A model generated the notes under the pieces. The model saw only the letters and a list, made by a program, of their open reading frames with translations, was not told where the DNA came from and made no database searches. A stretch of 64,000 nt of DNA from an uncultured Lachnospiraceae bacterium (GTDB lineage: Bacteria; Bacillota; Clostridia; Lachnospirales; Lachnospiraceae). The DNA lies in assembly GCA_910580015.1 (NCBI GenBank), contig CAJTVT010000004.1, forward strand, positions 33,307 to 97,306. The letters run 5' to 3'. Both the position numbers and the translations under genes were made by a program. Every line of letters starts with the position of its first letter. Position 1 is the first letter of the stretch. Below, one piece after another: positions 54,144-63,726 of the stretch.

Positions 54144-55223
54144 ATGAGTAGAGTTTATAATTTTTCCGCAGGGCCAGCCGTTTTGCCGGAAGAGGTTTTG
54201 CGTGAAGCAGCAGAGGAAATGATGGATTATAAAGGAAGCGGTATGTCCGTAATGGAAATGAGCCATCGTTCCAAAGTGTATGATACGATTATCAAGGAGG
54301 CAGAGGCAGATTTAAGAGAGTTGATGAATATCCCAGACAATTATAAAGTATTATTTTTGCAGGGTGGAGCATCACAGCAATTTGCCATGATTCCGATGAA
54401 TCTTATGAAAAATAAGAAAGCAGCGTATATAGTGACTGGACAGTGGGCAAAGAAGGCGTTCCAGGAGGGACAGATCTATGGGGAAGCCGTGAAAGTGGCA
54501 TCTTCAGAAGATGAGACATTTTCCTATATTCCAGATTGCTCTGATTTGGATATCCCAGAAGATGCAGATTATGTATATATTTGTGAGAACAATACCATTT
54601 ACGGTACAAAATATAAGACACTTCCAAATACGAAAGGACACACCTTGGTGGCGGATGTTTCTTCTTGTTTCTTGTCTGAGCCAGTGGATGTATCAAAGTA
54701 TGGAATTATCTACGGCGGTGTGCAGAAAAATATCGGTCCAGCAGGTGTGGTGATTGTGATTATTCGAGAAGACCTGATTACAGAGGATACGCTTCCAGGT
54801 ACTCCCACAATGTTGAAATACAAGACCCACGCAGACGCAGATTCTTTGTACAATACACCACCTGCTTATGGTATTTATATCTGTGGCAAGGTATTTCAGT
54901 GGATAAAAAAGATGGGTGGACTTACAGCCATGAAAGAGCACAATGAGGCAAAGGCAAAGATTCTTTATGATTTCTTGGATCAGAGTAACATGTTCCAGGG
55001 AACTGTTCGGAAAGAGGATCGTTCATTGATGAATGTTCCCTTTGTGACAGGAGATAAGGATCTGGATGCAAAATTTGTCAAAGAGGCAGAAGCAGCAGGT
55101 TTTGTGAATCTGAAAGGCCACAGGACAGTGGGCGGCATGCGTGCCAGCATTTACAATGCAATGCCCGTAGAAGGTGTGCAGAAGTTAGTTGACTTTATGA
55201 AGAAGTTTGAAGAGGAGAATTAA
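54144..55223 (+). CDS. serC: phosphoserine aminotransferase
   Basis: A 359-aa PLP enzyme that transaminates 3-phosphohydroxypyruvate. RVYNFSAGPAVLPEEVL, GSGMSVMEMSHRSK, FLQGGASQQFAMIPMNL, ADVSSCFLSEPVDVSKYG and GGVQKNIGPAGVV (with the PLP lysine) are diagnostic. GAGGAGG lies 5 bases before the chosen ATG; 12 earlier in-frame codons run through that box. serA follows after one base. Confidence 0.96.
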   Translation: MSRVYNFSAGPAVLPEEVLREAAEEMMDYKGSGMSVMEMSHRSKVYDTIIKEAEADLRELMNIPDNYKVLFLQGGASQQFAMIPMNLMKNKKAAYIVTGQWAKKAFQEGQIYGEAVKVASSEDETFSYIPDCSDLDIPEDADYVYICENNTIYGTKYKTLPNTKGHTLVADVSSCFLSEPVDVSKYGIIYGGVQKNIGPAGVVIVIIREDLITEDTLPGTPTMLKYKTHADADSLYNTPPAYGIYICGKVFQWIKKMGGLTAMKEHNEAKAKILYDFLDQSNMFQGTVRKEDRSLMNVPFVTGDKDLDAKFVKEAEAAGFVNLKGHRTVGGMRASIYNAMPVEGVQKLVDFMKKFEEEN

Positions 55224-55224
55224 G

Positions 55225-56388
55225 ATGTATCAGTATTATTGTTTGAATCCCATCGCAAACGTAGGACTTGATTTGTTTGGAGGGGATTATACAAAGACAG
55301 AAGAGTTGAAGGATGCCCAGGCAGTGCTGGTGAGAAGTGCCGCCATGCATGAGATGGACTTGCCGGAAGGACTTTATGCGGTTGCCAGAGCAGGAGCAGG
55401 TGTAAACAATATTCCTCTGGATAAATGTGCAGATCAGGGAATTGTAGTATTCAATACGCCTGGAGCCAATGCCAATGGTGTAAAAGAGCTGGTGTTTGCA
55501 GGGATGCTCCTTGCTTCCCGTGATATTACAGGGGGAATTGCATGGGTACTGGAACATAAGGACAGTGAGACCATTGCCAAAGACGCAGAGAAAGCCAAGA
55601 AAGCCTTTGCTGGCTGCGAAATCTGTGGCAAGAAATTAGGAGTGATCGGTCTGGGCGCAATCGGTGTGAAAGTGGCAAATGCGGCTACCCATCTGGGAAT
55701 GGACGTGTACGGCTATGATCCATATATCTCAGTAAATGCAGCATGGAATCTGTCCAGAAGTGTGAAACATATCAGCAATGTGGAGGATATCTACAAAGAA
55801 TGTGATTATATCACGGTCCATGTTCCGCTGTTGGATAGTACGAAGAAAATGCTGAATCAGGAAGCTTTTGCCTTGATGAAGGATGGCGTGGTCATTCTCA
55901 ACTTTGCAAGAGATCTTCTCGTAGACGAGGAGGCAATTCTGGAAGCGATCAAAGAGGGCAAAGTTAAGAGATATGTCTCTGACTTCCCTAACAGCACAAC
56001 AGCAGGAAAAGAAGGCTGTATTGTCATTCCTCATCTGGGAGCTTCCACTGCAGAGTCAGAAGACAATTGTGCTGTTATGGCAGTGCAGGAGGTTATGGAC
56101 TATCTGGAGAATGGAAATATCCATAATTCTGTCAATTTCCCAAATTGTGATATGGGCGTCTGTGCAGCCGCAGGGCGTGTGGCAGTTCTGCACAAAAATA
56201 TCAAAGGTATGATTGGCCAATATACGGCTGTTATGGGAAATAATAATATCAATATCTCAGATATGACTAACAAGAGCAGAGGAGATTATGCATATTCTCT
56301 GCTGGATATTGACACCCCAGTTACAGAGGCGGCTGTGGAGCAGCTTAAGGGGATTGAGGGTGTACTCAAAGTCAGAGTTATCAAATAG
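55225..56388 (+). CDS. serA: 3-phosphoglycerate dehydrogenase
   Basis: A 387-aa NAD-dependent dehydrogenase for the first step of serine synthesis. VARAGAGVNNIPLDKCADQGI starts the core, GVIGLGAIGVKVANAATHLGM is the Rossmann motif, and PHLGASTAESEDN carries the catalytic His. The C-terminal ~75 residues are an ACT domain (MIGQYTAVMGNNNINISDMTN), so serine feedback is possible. Shorter than E. coli SerA (410). One base separates it from serC, and GAGGAG lies inside the serC end. Confidence 0.93.
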   Translation: MYQYYCLNPIANVGLDLFGGDYTKTEELKDAQAVLVRSAAMHEMDLPEGLYAVARAGAGVNNIPLDKCADQGIVVFNTPGANANGVKELVFAGMLLASRDITGGIAWVLEHKDSETIAKDAEKAKKAFAGCEICGKKLGVIGLGAIGVKVANAATHLGMDVYGYDPYISVNAAWNLSRSVKHISNVEDIYKECDYITVHVPLLDSTKKMLNQEAFALMKDGVVILNFARDLLVDEEAILEAIKEGKVKRYVSDFPNSTTAGKEGCIVIPHLGASTAESEDNCAVMAVQEVMDYLENGNIHNSVNFPNCDMGVCAAAGRVAVLHKNIKGMIGQYTAVMGNNNINISDMTNKSRGDYAYSLLDIDTPVTEAAVEQLKGIEGVLKVRVIK

Positions 56389-56436
56389 AATAGAGACATT
56401 CGAACAATATATCCCTATGTGATAAGAAGATGATAG

Positions 56437-56538
56437 AAGGGGATGTTGCAAAATACAGGGATTCTACAATGTATCGTTTCAAGAAAGAAATATTGGAACG
56501 ATATGTTGTAGAAACTTCCTGTTTTGCAACATCCCCTT
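56437..56538. repeat. 102-bp imperfect palindrome, MITE-like or long hairpin
   Basis: The first ~45 bases (from AAGGGGATGTTGCAAAA) are repeated inverted at the other end (to TTTTGCAACATCCCCTTT), with a few mismatches and small bulges; the centre holds CGTTTC/GGAACG-type pairing. There is no gene inside. It lies between the convergent ends of serA and the tandem-HD gene. The terminal 14 bases of stem are nearly perfect. Confidence 0.6.
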
Positions 56539-56636
56539 TTGCATATATATTTCGTGATCAATGATCTCCAACTGCGCTGAGCACGACCATGCTGCGGCAT
56601 CTATATTTTTGCGCGTGTGCAGTTCTTGGAGATGCC

Positions 56637-56669
56637 AGAACTACGGTGATTTATAATCACCATAGTTCT
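56637..56669. terminator. bidirectional hairpin between serA and the tandem-HD gene
   Basis: A 15-bp stem with one mismatch (AGAACTACGGTGATT with AATCACCATAGTTCT) and a 3-base loop, 8 bases after the stop of the - strand gene. T-rich sequence is modest on either side. Confidence 0.6.
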
Positions 56670-56677
56670 AGATAGCA

Positions 56678-57949
56678 TCAATATTTTTTGTTGTAGTGCA
56701 TGAGAATCATATTCAGGGAATGATCTTCGTCCATCATGCGGTGGAATGTGTTGTATATATTAGCGCAACAATTCTGTGTTTTTAGAATAACCTGATCAAA
56801 ATGTTTTTCTAATACTCGTAAGAGCTTATCATCCATTTTGCAGGAGCGATATTTCTCTTGTAAAGTGGAGAGAAGTTTGGGGTAGTGATAGAGCGTAAAA
56901 TTCAGCTCTGGCGTCATTGAGTCGCTCATCAGATATGAGAGAGCTACGGTCTCTGCTTCCACAGGAGGTTCAAAGTCCGGTGGACGGTTGTTTGCCCAGC
57001 ATTCCAGCAGAAGCAAGGAATCATTGATCGTGTTGAGAATCTCAGATTCCACACTTCCAGAAAGGATGTCTCTCGTAGTGTCCATGGTGGAACAACAGTA
57101 TAATTCTGACAGATATTGATGGTAATCTTTCATGTTGGACAACGCAGAGGGCAAGGAAATCTTGCCAATGTTGTGAAGCATTGCCGCAAGCTGTATAATC
57201 TTGCGGGATTCTTCAGGCAGCCGCAGAATATTTGCAATCTGTTCACTCAGTTGAACAGCATAATTTGTGTGCAGCGCAGTATATTCATTTCGAAAATCTA
57301 CAGAGAAAATAAATGTTGTCAGATAATTATGTAACTGTGTGTCTGTAGTGGTAAAATGATGTCTGGCATAATCACTGATTTCCTGTTGATATTCCATGGA
57401 ATGAATATGCTCCATGATGTGATGTTTTTCGTCCGAGTTGTGGAACCAGCGAATATCGGCAGGAAAAAATAAAGTTCCGCTGCAATTTTCTAAAAAGGAA
57501 TCCAATTGCTGAGCATCATTCAGTACACAGAAAACGTCAATCCGATCGGCAAGATAAATCAGTTTCGCAATATCTCTGTGATAATTGCTGATGGGGACAG
57601 GGTAATACTGTGCATTGCAATGGTGATGATATAGAATAACGTCTGCATATTCCGGCAACGGGGAAAATGTCTTAAACAGGAGATAACCGAACACGGAATG
57701 TTCCATGGGATTATTGATATCAAAACTCAACATGGAATCAAGCTCTTTTTCCTTATAAGCCCCAATGTCGTGGAGCAGGCCAAGCATAAAAATATTCTGT
57801 TTTTCTTGCTGGGTATATCGTTTGGTGTCCTCCAGCATTTTCATGAGAATATATGCAACACGTTCTCCGTGATTGCTCAGCCGCGGATCCTGATGCCGGA
57901 AAGAATGGCAGATGACATCCACAATATTGATAAGCGGCGGTCCATTCAT
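56678..57949 (-). CDS. tandem HD-domain protein (HD-GYP-like)
   Basis: A 423-aa protein with two HD-type domains. Domain 1 (about residues 15-200) has SNHGERVAYIL, GLLHDIGAYKEKE, LYHHHCNAQYY and LADRIDVF, a full HD metal set. Domain 2 (about 225-400) has HTNYAVQLSEQIANIL and MLHNIGKISLP, in which the HD Asp is replaced by Asn. Proteins of this kind are often cyclic-di-nucleotide phosphodiesterases or sensors; here domain 1 could be active, while domain 2 looks degenerate. The GYP motif itself is not seen. The start at 57949 is chosen for GGAGG 7 bases upstream. It is divergent from the MscS gene. Confidence 0.75.
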   Translation of the reverse strand: MNGPPLINIVDVICHSFRHQDPRLSNHGERVAYILMKMLEDTKRYTQQEKQNIFMLGLLHDIGAYKEKELDSMLSFDINNPMEHSVFGYLLFKTFSPLPEYADVILYHHHCNAQYYPVPISNYHRDIAKLIYLADRIDVFCVLNDAQQLDSFLENCSGTLFFPADIRWFHNSDEKHHIMEHIHSMEYQQEISDYARHHFTTTDTQLHNYLTTFIFSVDFRNEYTALHTNYAVQLSEQIANILRLPEESRKIIQLAAMLHNIGKISLPSALSNMKDYHQYLSELYCCSTMDTTRDILSGSVESEILNTINDSLLLLECWANNRPPDFEPPVEAETVALSYLMSDSMTPELNFTLYHYPKLLSTLQEKYRSCKMDDKLLRVLEKHFDQVILKTQNCCANIYNTFHRMMDEDHSLNMILMHYNKKY

Positions 57950-57987
57950 ACTACATACCTCCATTCATTAAAAATTTGAAATACTAT

Positions 57988-58017
57988 TTGCCTTACGTGC
58001 GCAATTTATATTATAAT
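57988..58017 (+). promoter_or_regulatory. putative promoter of the MscS gene
   Basis: TTGCCT (57988-57993), 18-base spacer, and a perfect TATAAT (58012-58017), about 70 bases before the start codon. Confidence 0.5.
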
Positions 58018-58089
58018 TTAATTATAGTAAATTTGAAATCCAGTGTCAATAAAACAATTCTTATGCTGGGATTTAGAAAAGGAGGAAAA

Positions 58090-59028
58090 ATGGGAATCGT
58101 AACAAAAGCGGCTTTGCTGGGGAACTCTATTCTGGCAAAGGAAGACACGAAAACGATGACAGAGAATTTAGCGGAACTGGAAGAATTGCAGAAAATTGCG
58201 GAACCAGGGGTGTTGAGAGGATATTTGGAAGATCTAATGCCAATACTCATGGATTTTGCGCTGCGGGTATTGATGGCTTTTTTGATCTATGTGGTTGGGA
58301 AAAGGATTATCAAGTGGCTCAGAAAATTATTGAGGAGAGCCTTGGAGCGGTCCAGTGTGGATGAAGGGGTAAGCCAGTTTATGGATTCCCTTGCGAAAAT
58401 TGTGTTGAATGTAGTTCTGGTTCTGGCAGTCATAAATCAGATGGGCGTTGCGACCACCTCAGTGGTAGCGGTGCTTGGTTCTGCTGGATTGGCCGCGGGT
58501 CTAGCGCTGCAGGGAAGTCTTTCAAATTTTGCAGGTGGAGTCTTGATTTTATTGTTTAAACCTTTTAAAGTTGGGGATTATATTATTGAGGATGCTCATA
58601 AAAATGAAGGAACGGTATCAGAAATTATGATTTTCTATACAAAGTTAGCCACAGGAGACAACCGGACCGTGGTAATTCCCAATGGAACACTGGCTAATTC
58701 TAGTATTACAAATGTGACGCAGCAGGACAAGCGGCGAGTGGATCTGTATGTGGGGATATCCTATGAATCTGATATGAAGAAGGCAAAAGAACTCTTGGCA
58801 GAACTTGCCAAGAAGGAAATGGCAAGATTGCCAGAAGAGGATTTGTTGGTGTTCGTGGATGCCTTGGAGGACAGTAGTGTTCGCTTAGGTTGTAGGCTTT
58901 GGGTAGCAGCAGGGGATTATTGGGCTGTGAAATGGAGGCTTACGGAGCAGATAAAGGAAGTATTTGAAGAAAATCAGATTGAGATTCCTTATAACCAGCT
59001 TACGGTTTCTCTGAAACAGAATGGTTGA
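58090..59028 (+). CDS. small-conductance mechanosensitive channel (MscS family)
   Basis: A 312-aa channel. About 45 mostly cytosolic N-terminal residues are followed by a first helix (FALRVLMAFLIYVVG), a second one (AKIVLNVVLVLAVINQMGV) and the pore helix TM3 (VVAVLGSAGLAAGLALQGSLSNFAGG, the glycine/alanine pattern of MscS). PFKVGDYI begins the beta domain and the C-terminal alpha/beta vestibule follows. It releases solutes on sudden osmotic down-shift. ATG 58090 has AAGGAGG 5 bases upstream; 38 earlier in-frame codons are not supported. Confidence 0.93.
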   Translation: MGIVTKAALLGNSILAKEDTKTMTENLAELEELQKIAEPGVLRGYLEDLMPILMDFALRVLMAFLIYVVGKRIIKWLRKLLRRALERSSVDEGVSQFMDSLAKIVLNVVLVLAVINQMGVATTSVVAVLGSAGLAAGLALQGSLSNFAGGVLILLFKPFKVGDYIIEDAHKNEGTVSEIMIFYTKLATGDNRTVVIPNGTLANSSITNVTQQDKRRVDLYVGISYESDMKKAKELLAELAKKEMARLPEEDLLVFVDALEDSSVRLGCRLWVAAGDYWAVKWRLTEQIKEVFEENQIEIPYNQLTVSLKQNG

Positions 59029-59302
59029 TATGCCATGTATTTCGTTGACAAGACTGGAAGAATATGTTAAGCTGTAGCGTATGGCGCATATGGACAGCGT
59101 AGGATAAGCTGAGGGAATCGATTTGATAATAGAGAATCGAAGAATGAAAAAAGCTTTGTTGGACACATCCTTGAACTTGGAGGTAATCCTGCAAAGTGGC
59201 TTTATTTTGCGTAGTCAATGATTTTCAGTCGCTAACGACACATTGAGAAATATCATCACTTTTAACGTGAAGATAGGAAAGGAATTTAGGAGGAAGTATT
59301 TT

Positions 59303-59506
59303 ATGCAACAGGGAACAGTGAAATGGTTTAATGCCAAAAAGGGTTATGGTTTTATTTCAGATGCAGAGGGCAATGATGTTTTTGTACATTTTTCAGCGTT
59401 GAATATGGATGGATTCAAAGAGTTAAAAGATGGCGAAGCAGTAGAATTTGAAGTTGTGGAGGGGGAAAAAGGGCCACAGGCTTCAAATGTTGTGCGCTTG
59501 GCATAA
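59303..59506 (+). CDS. cold-shock protein (CspA family)
   Basis: A 67-aa single cold-shock domain. TVKWFNAKKGYGFI includes RNP1 and VFVHFSAL RNP2; the C-terminal GPQASNVV is typical. It binds single-stranded RNA and prevents structure. TAGGAGGA lies 8 bases upstream of ATG 59303; 20 earlier in-frame codons are not credible. The 274-base gap before it has no gene and may include a long 5' leader, as often seen for csp mRNAs, though I cannot identify a promoter with confidence. Confidence 0.96.
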   Translation: MQQGTVKWFNAKKGYGFISDAEGNDVFVHFSALNMDGFKELKDGEAVEFEVVEGEKGPQASNVVRLA

Positions 59507-59568
59507 AGAATCTAATTTCTGTAATATTCGAGGATTTTTAAATCAACGAATGGATAAGAATGAACCAG

Positions 59569-59592
59569 GAGGCTGCCTGTGAAGGCAGTCTC
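59569..59592 (+). terminator. terminator after the cold-shock gene
   Basis: A 10-bp stem GAGGCTGCCT/AGGCAGTCTC (one G-T) with a GTGA loop, followed by TATTTATA; 63 bases after the stop. Confidence 0.65.
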
Positions 59593-59669
59593 TATTTATA
59601 CTAAGCGTCAGAAGAACTACCGCTTATAAATGGCTGCATCCCATGAGGCATGGTTTCGCTTTGTGGCTG

Positions 59670-59696
59670 CGCAAGGCAAATTTCACTGGCCTTGCG
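59670..59696 (+). repeat. hairpin before the M16 peptidase gene
   Basis: CGCAAGGC (59670-59677) and GCCTTGCG (59689-59696) form a perfect 8-bp stem, ending 33 bases before the start of the peptidase gene. It may affect translation or mRNA stability; no known motif. Confidence 0.4.
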
Positions 59697-59729
59697 TATG
59701 AATTTATTATTTTGAAAGGATATAGGACT

Positions 59730-62645
59730 ATGAATTTAAAGCAATTAGCGGCATATGAGATGTTGGAAGAAAAGCAGTTACAAGATCTAAAGTCTGTAGG
59801 GTTCCAGCTTAGGCATAAAAAGAGTGGTGCCAAGATCTGTCTGATTTCCAATGAAGATGACAACAAGGTATTTTATATTGGATTTCGCACGCCTTCTCTT
59901 GATAGCACTGGAGCAGCGCATATTCTGGAACATTCCGTATTGTGTGGTTCCAAGAAATATCCTGTAAAGGATCCCTTTGTGGAATTAGTCAAAAGCTCTC
60001 TCAATACATTTCTGAATGCGATGACTTATCCCGATAAGACGATTTATCCAGTGGCAAGTTGTAATGACAAAGACTTTCAGAATCTTATGGAAGTGTATCT
60101 AGACGCAGTGTTCTATCCGAATATTTATAATCACAAAGAAATTTTTTGCCAGGAAGGTTGGCATTATGAGATGGAAGATTTAGAGTTTCCCCTTACGATT
60201 AATGGAGTGGTATATAATGAAATGAAAGGTGTGTTCTCCTCCCCAGATGAAGTGTTAAGCCGAGAAATATTGAGTACGCTCTATCCAGATACCTCGTATT
60301 TCTTTGAATCTGGTGGGGATCCAGACTATATTCCAGAGCTTTCCTATGAGCAATTTCTTGCTTTTCATCAAAAATATTACCATCCTGCCAATTCTTATAT
60401 TTATCTCTATGGAAATATGGATATGGAAGAAAAATTGGAGTGGTTGGACCAGGAATATCTCAGCAAGTTTGAGGAAATCCAGATGGATTCCCAGCTCAAG
60501 GAGCAGAAGCCTTTTGAGAAACCAAGAGAAGTGGAGATTGGGTATCATATTTCCAGTGGAGATACGCTGGAGGATAATGCGTATCTGTCCTACAATGTGA
60601 GTGCCGGAAGTATTCTGGATCCGAATTTGTATGTGGCATTTGACATTCTAGACTATGCGCTCCTTTCTGCACCAGGTGCACCATTAAAGCAGGCGCTTTT
60701 GGATGCAAAGATTGGAAAGGATATTATGGCGTCCTATGATAACTCTACGCTACAACCGATATTTTCCATTGTAGCAAAAAATAGCAACCTGGAGCGCAGA
60801 GAGGAATTTATCGGAATTATTAAAAGAGTGTTAAAGGAGCAAGTACAACAAGGAATCAGCCAGAAATCTTTGCTTGCTGGGCTCAATAGTTTTGAATTTC
60901 AATATCGGGAAGGAGATTTTGGTTCATTTCCCAAGGGACTGATGTATGGGATTAAATGTCTGGATAGTTGGCTGTATGAGAACGACAAACCGTTTTTGCA
61001 TTTGGAGGAGATTGAGGTAATTAAATTTTTAAAACAGCAGGTGGGTACCCGTTATTTTGAGGATTTGGTACAGAGATATCTGCTTGACAATCCTCATGCG
61101 GCGATTGTATCGGCAAGGCCAGAATATGGACTGAATACCAAAAAAGAGGAATCCCTTGCCCAAAAGTTGCAGTCATATAAGGAATCCTTAAGTGAAAAAG
61201 AAAGACAGGAGATTGTCGACTTTACACATCATCTGCGTGCGTACCAGGAAGAGCCCTCATCCAAGGAGGATATGGATAAACTGCCTTGTCTGACCCGTGA
61301 GGATATCAAAAAGCAGGGAGAAAAGCTTTGTATTCGTGAGAAAAGTGTGGATGGTACGATGTTGCTGTGCCATGATGTTAACACCAATGGAATTGCATAT
61401 TTTAGCTTGATGTTTGATGTGACAGACTTTTCAGCAGATAAGATTCCGTATCTGGGAATTTTAAAATCAGTTCTTGGATATGTAGATACAAAATCTTATA
61501 CCTATTCGGAGCTTGCCAATGAAATCAATCTGCATACAGGTGGAATATTTAGCAATATTGGCATTTATCCTCATGTAGAAGAAGATAATATCTCGCTCAA
61601 ATATGAGGTGAAAGCAAAAACCTTGTATCAAGAGATTCCAAAGACCATGGAACTGATACGAGAGATTATTTCAGGGAGCAATTTCCGAAAGCAGGAACGG
61701 ATGTATGAGATTTTAGCACAGTTAAAGTCAAGGCTTCAAATGGGTTTAAGTTCTTCTGGACATTCGATCTCTGCGATGCGTGCCATGTCTTATTTTTCAG
61801 ACAGTGCAAGTTATACAGATATGATTCAGGGAATAGAATTTTACCAGCTTGTTAAGGACCTGGAGGAGCATTTTGAGGAGCGCAAGGAAGCATTAAGCCA
61901 GAAGATGGAAGCATTGGTGGAAGAGATTTTCCGTGTGGATAATCTGATGCTCAGCATAGGTGCGGAACCGGAAGGTATGGAACAAGTAGAGCAGGAACTG
62001 AAAGGATGCAAGGAGATTCTTTCTAAAAAAGCAGTGAATTCAGAGAAGAAGCCCTTGGTTCTTGTGAAAAAGAATGAAGGATTTTTGGATGCTTCCCAGG
62101 TACAGTATGTGTCAAGGGCTGGAAACTTCTTGAAAGAGGGTTATGAGTACACTGGAACACTGCGGATCTTGAAGGTTCTACTCAGCTATGATTATCTTTG
62201 GATGAATATCCGAGTGAAGGGCGGCGCTTATGGCTGTATGAGTGGTTTTACCAGAAAGGGAGATGTGTATTTTACATCTTACCGTGATCCGAACTTGAGC
62301 AGGACCAATGAGGTGTACCAGGGAATCCCAGAGTATTTGGAACAATTTCATGTGGATGAGAAGGAGATGACGAAATATATTATCGGTACCTTCAGCACCT
62401 TGGACGCGCCTCTGACTCCGGCAGGGAAGACTGGGCGCAGCGCTACGGCATATCTGACAGGTGTTACCGATGAGATGATTCAGAAAGAACGAGAAGAGAT
62501 TTTGAATGCCACACAAGAAGACATCCGTAACCTGGCTGGGATTGTTCGTGCTGTGTTGAAAGAGGAGGCCCTCTGTGTCATTGGAAATGAAGAGAAGCTT
62601 ACCCAGGAAAAAGAACTGTTTCAGGAACTGAAGAATTTGTATTAA
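59730..62645 (+). CDS. M16 family zinc metallopeptidase (presequence-protease type)
   Basis: A 971-aa insulinase-family peptidase. The inverted zinc motif H64-I-L-E67-H68 (AAHILEHSVL) with the distal Glu region (GVVYNEMKG) is near the N-terminus; the full four-domain clam-shell with an inactive second half (YDYLWMNIRVKGGAYGC, the R/Y pair region) and the PreP-type central linker are consistent with family M16C. It probably degrades peptides in the cytosol; no signal peptide is seen. ATG 59730 (AAAGGA upstream) is chosen; 29 preceding in-frame codons include a hairpin and do not fit the family. Confidence 0.92.
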   Translation: MNLKQLAAYEMLEEKQLQDLKSVGFQLRHKKSGAKICLISNEDDNKVFYIGFRTPSLDSTGAAHILEHSVLCGSKKYPVKDPFVELVKSSLNTFLNAMTYPDKTIYPVASCNDKDFQNLMEVYLDAVFYPNIYNHKEIFCQEGWHYEMEDLEFPLTINGVVYNEMKGVFSSPDEVLSREILSTLYPDTSYFFESGGDPDYIPELSYEQFLAFHQKYYHPANSYIYLYGNMDMEEKLEWLDQEYLSKFEEIQMDSQLKEQKPFEKPREVEIGYHISSGDTLEDNAYLSYNVSAGSILDPNLYVAFDILDYALLSAPGAPLKQALLDAKIGKDIMASYDNSTLQPIFSIVAKNSNLERREEFIGIIKRVLKEQVQQGISQKSLLAGLNSFEFQYREGDFGSFPKGLMYGIKCLDSWLYENDKPFLHLEEIEVIKFLKQQVGTRYFEDLVQRYLLDNPHAAIVSARPEYGLNTKKEESLAQKLQSYKESLSEKERQEIVDFTHHLRAYQEEPSSKEDMDKLPCLTREDIKKQGEKLCIREKSVDGTMLLCHDVNTNGIAYFSLMFDVTDFSADKIPYLGILKSVLGYVDTKSYTYSELANEINLHTGGIFSNIGIYPHVEEDNISLKYEVKAKTLYQEIPKTMELIREIISGSNFRKQERMYEILAQLKSRLQMGLSSSGHSISAMRAMSYFSDSASYTDMIQGIEFYQLVKDLEEHFEERKEALSQKMEALVEEIFRVDNLMLSIGAEPEGMEQVEQELKGCKEILSKKAVNSEKKPLVLVKKNEGFLDASQVQYVSRAGNFLKEGYEYTGTLRILKVLLSYDYLWMNIRVKGGAYGCMSGFTRKGDVYFTSYRDPNLSRTNEVYQGIPEYLEQFHVDEKEMTKYIIGTFSTLDAPLTPAGKTGRSATAYLTGVTDEMIQKEREEILNATQEDIRNLAGIVRAVLKEEALCVIGNEEKLTQEKELFQELKNLY

Positions 62646-62667
62646 TCTGTCAGCGAAAGGGAGAACT

Positions 62668-63582
62668 ATGGAAAAAATTTTAAAATCTGGTTTTGTTACA
62701 CTGATTGGCAGGCCAAATGTGGGAAAATCTACTTTGATGAACCGTCTGATCGGTCAGAAGATCGCCATTACTTCAAAAAAACCTCAGACTACAAGAAATC
62801 GCATTCAGACAATCTACACGGATGTAGAGCGAGGACAGATTGTGTTTCTGGACACGCCTGGTATTCATAAGGCGAAAAATAAGCTGGGGGAGTATATGGT
62901 AAATGTGGCGGAACGGACTTTAAAAGATGTGGATGTGATTTTATGGCTGGTAGAACCTAGCAATTTTATCGGCGCAGGGGAACAGCATATTTTGGAGAAG
63001 CTGAGAAAGACAGATACGCCAGTGATTTTGATTATAAATAAGATCGATACGATAAAAAAAGAGGAAGTCTTAGGTTTTATTGACACTTACCGCAAGGAGT
63101 ATGATTTTGCGGAGATTGTTCCTCTTTCTGCTCTTCGGGGAGAGAATACAGAGATTTTGCCAGATTTGATTTTCAAATATTTACCGTATGGACCTATGTT
63201 TTATGAGGAGGATTCCATTACAGACCAGCCAGAGCGACAGATTGTAGCGGAACTAATTCGGGAGAAATCTCTTCATGCCTTGGATGAGGAGATTCCCCAT
63301 GGAATCGCAGTGACCATTGAACGGATGGAGAGACGAAGAAAGTCAGAGATTATGGATATTGACGCCACAATTATCTGTGAACGGGATTCCCACAAAGGAA
63401 TCATCATTGGAAAAGGTGGCAGTATGTTAAAGAAGATCGGAACAAATGCACGGTTTGAGATTGAGCGTTTTTTGGAGTGTCAAGTGAACTTAAAGTTATG
63501 GGTGAAAGTGAAAAAGAATTGGAGAGATAGTGATTTTTTGATTAAGAATTTTGGGTACTGTAAGGACGAGGAGCACTCATAG
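62668..63582 (+). CDS. era: GTPase Era
   Basis: A 304-aa GTPase that binds 16S rRNA and helps 30S assembly. LIGRPNVGKSTLMNRLIGQK (G1), TTRNR (G2), DTPGIHKAKN (G3), NKIDT (G4), SAL (G5), and the C-terminal KH domain with GIIIGKGGSMLKKIG are present. It follows the peptidase gene by 22 bases with AAAGGGAG upstream and precedes yqzL-recO as in other Firmicutes. Confidence 0.97.
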   Translation: MEKILKSGFVTLIGRPNVGKSTLMNRLIGQKIAITSKKPQTTRNRIQTIYTDVERGQIVFLDTPGIHKAKNKLGEYMVNVAERTLKDVDVILWLVEPSNFIGAGEQHILEKLRKTDTPVILIINKIDTIKKEEVLGFIDTYRKEYDFAEIVPLSALRGENTEILPDLIFKYLPYGPMFYEEDSITDQPERQIVAELIREKSLHALDEEIPHGIAVTIERMERRRKSEIMDIDATIICERDSHKGIIIGKGGSMLKKIGTNARFEIERFLECQVNLKLWVKVKKNWRDSDFLIKNFGYCKDEEHS

Positions 63583-63726
63583 CGCAAGAGGACAGATCAT
63601 TTTCTGCCATATTTTTGTCAGTATAACAATCAGCGGATAGGAAACCCTAAGGTAGAGATAACGCTGCAAAAAGAAAAAGTCAGTTTTTGGCGCAGCAGAT
63701 AAACAGAAGAACAGGGGGTTGCCGCG

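Noticed and set aside
59029..59302. Gene in the gap before the cold-shock gene
   Set aside because: No frame with start signal or domain; most likely non-coding, partly the 5' leader of the cold-shock mRNA.
63583..63726. Terminator after era
   Set aside because: No clear stem followed by a T-run; transcription into yqzL-recO seems more likely.
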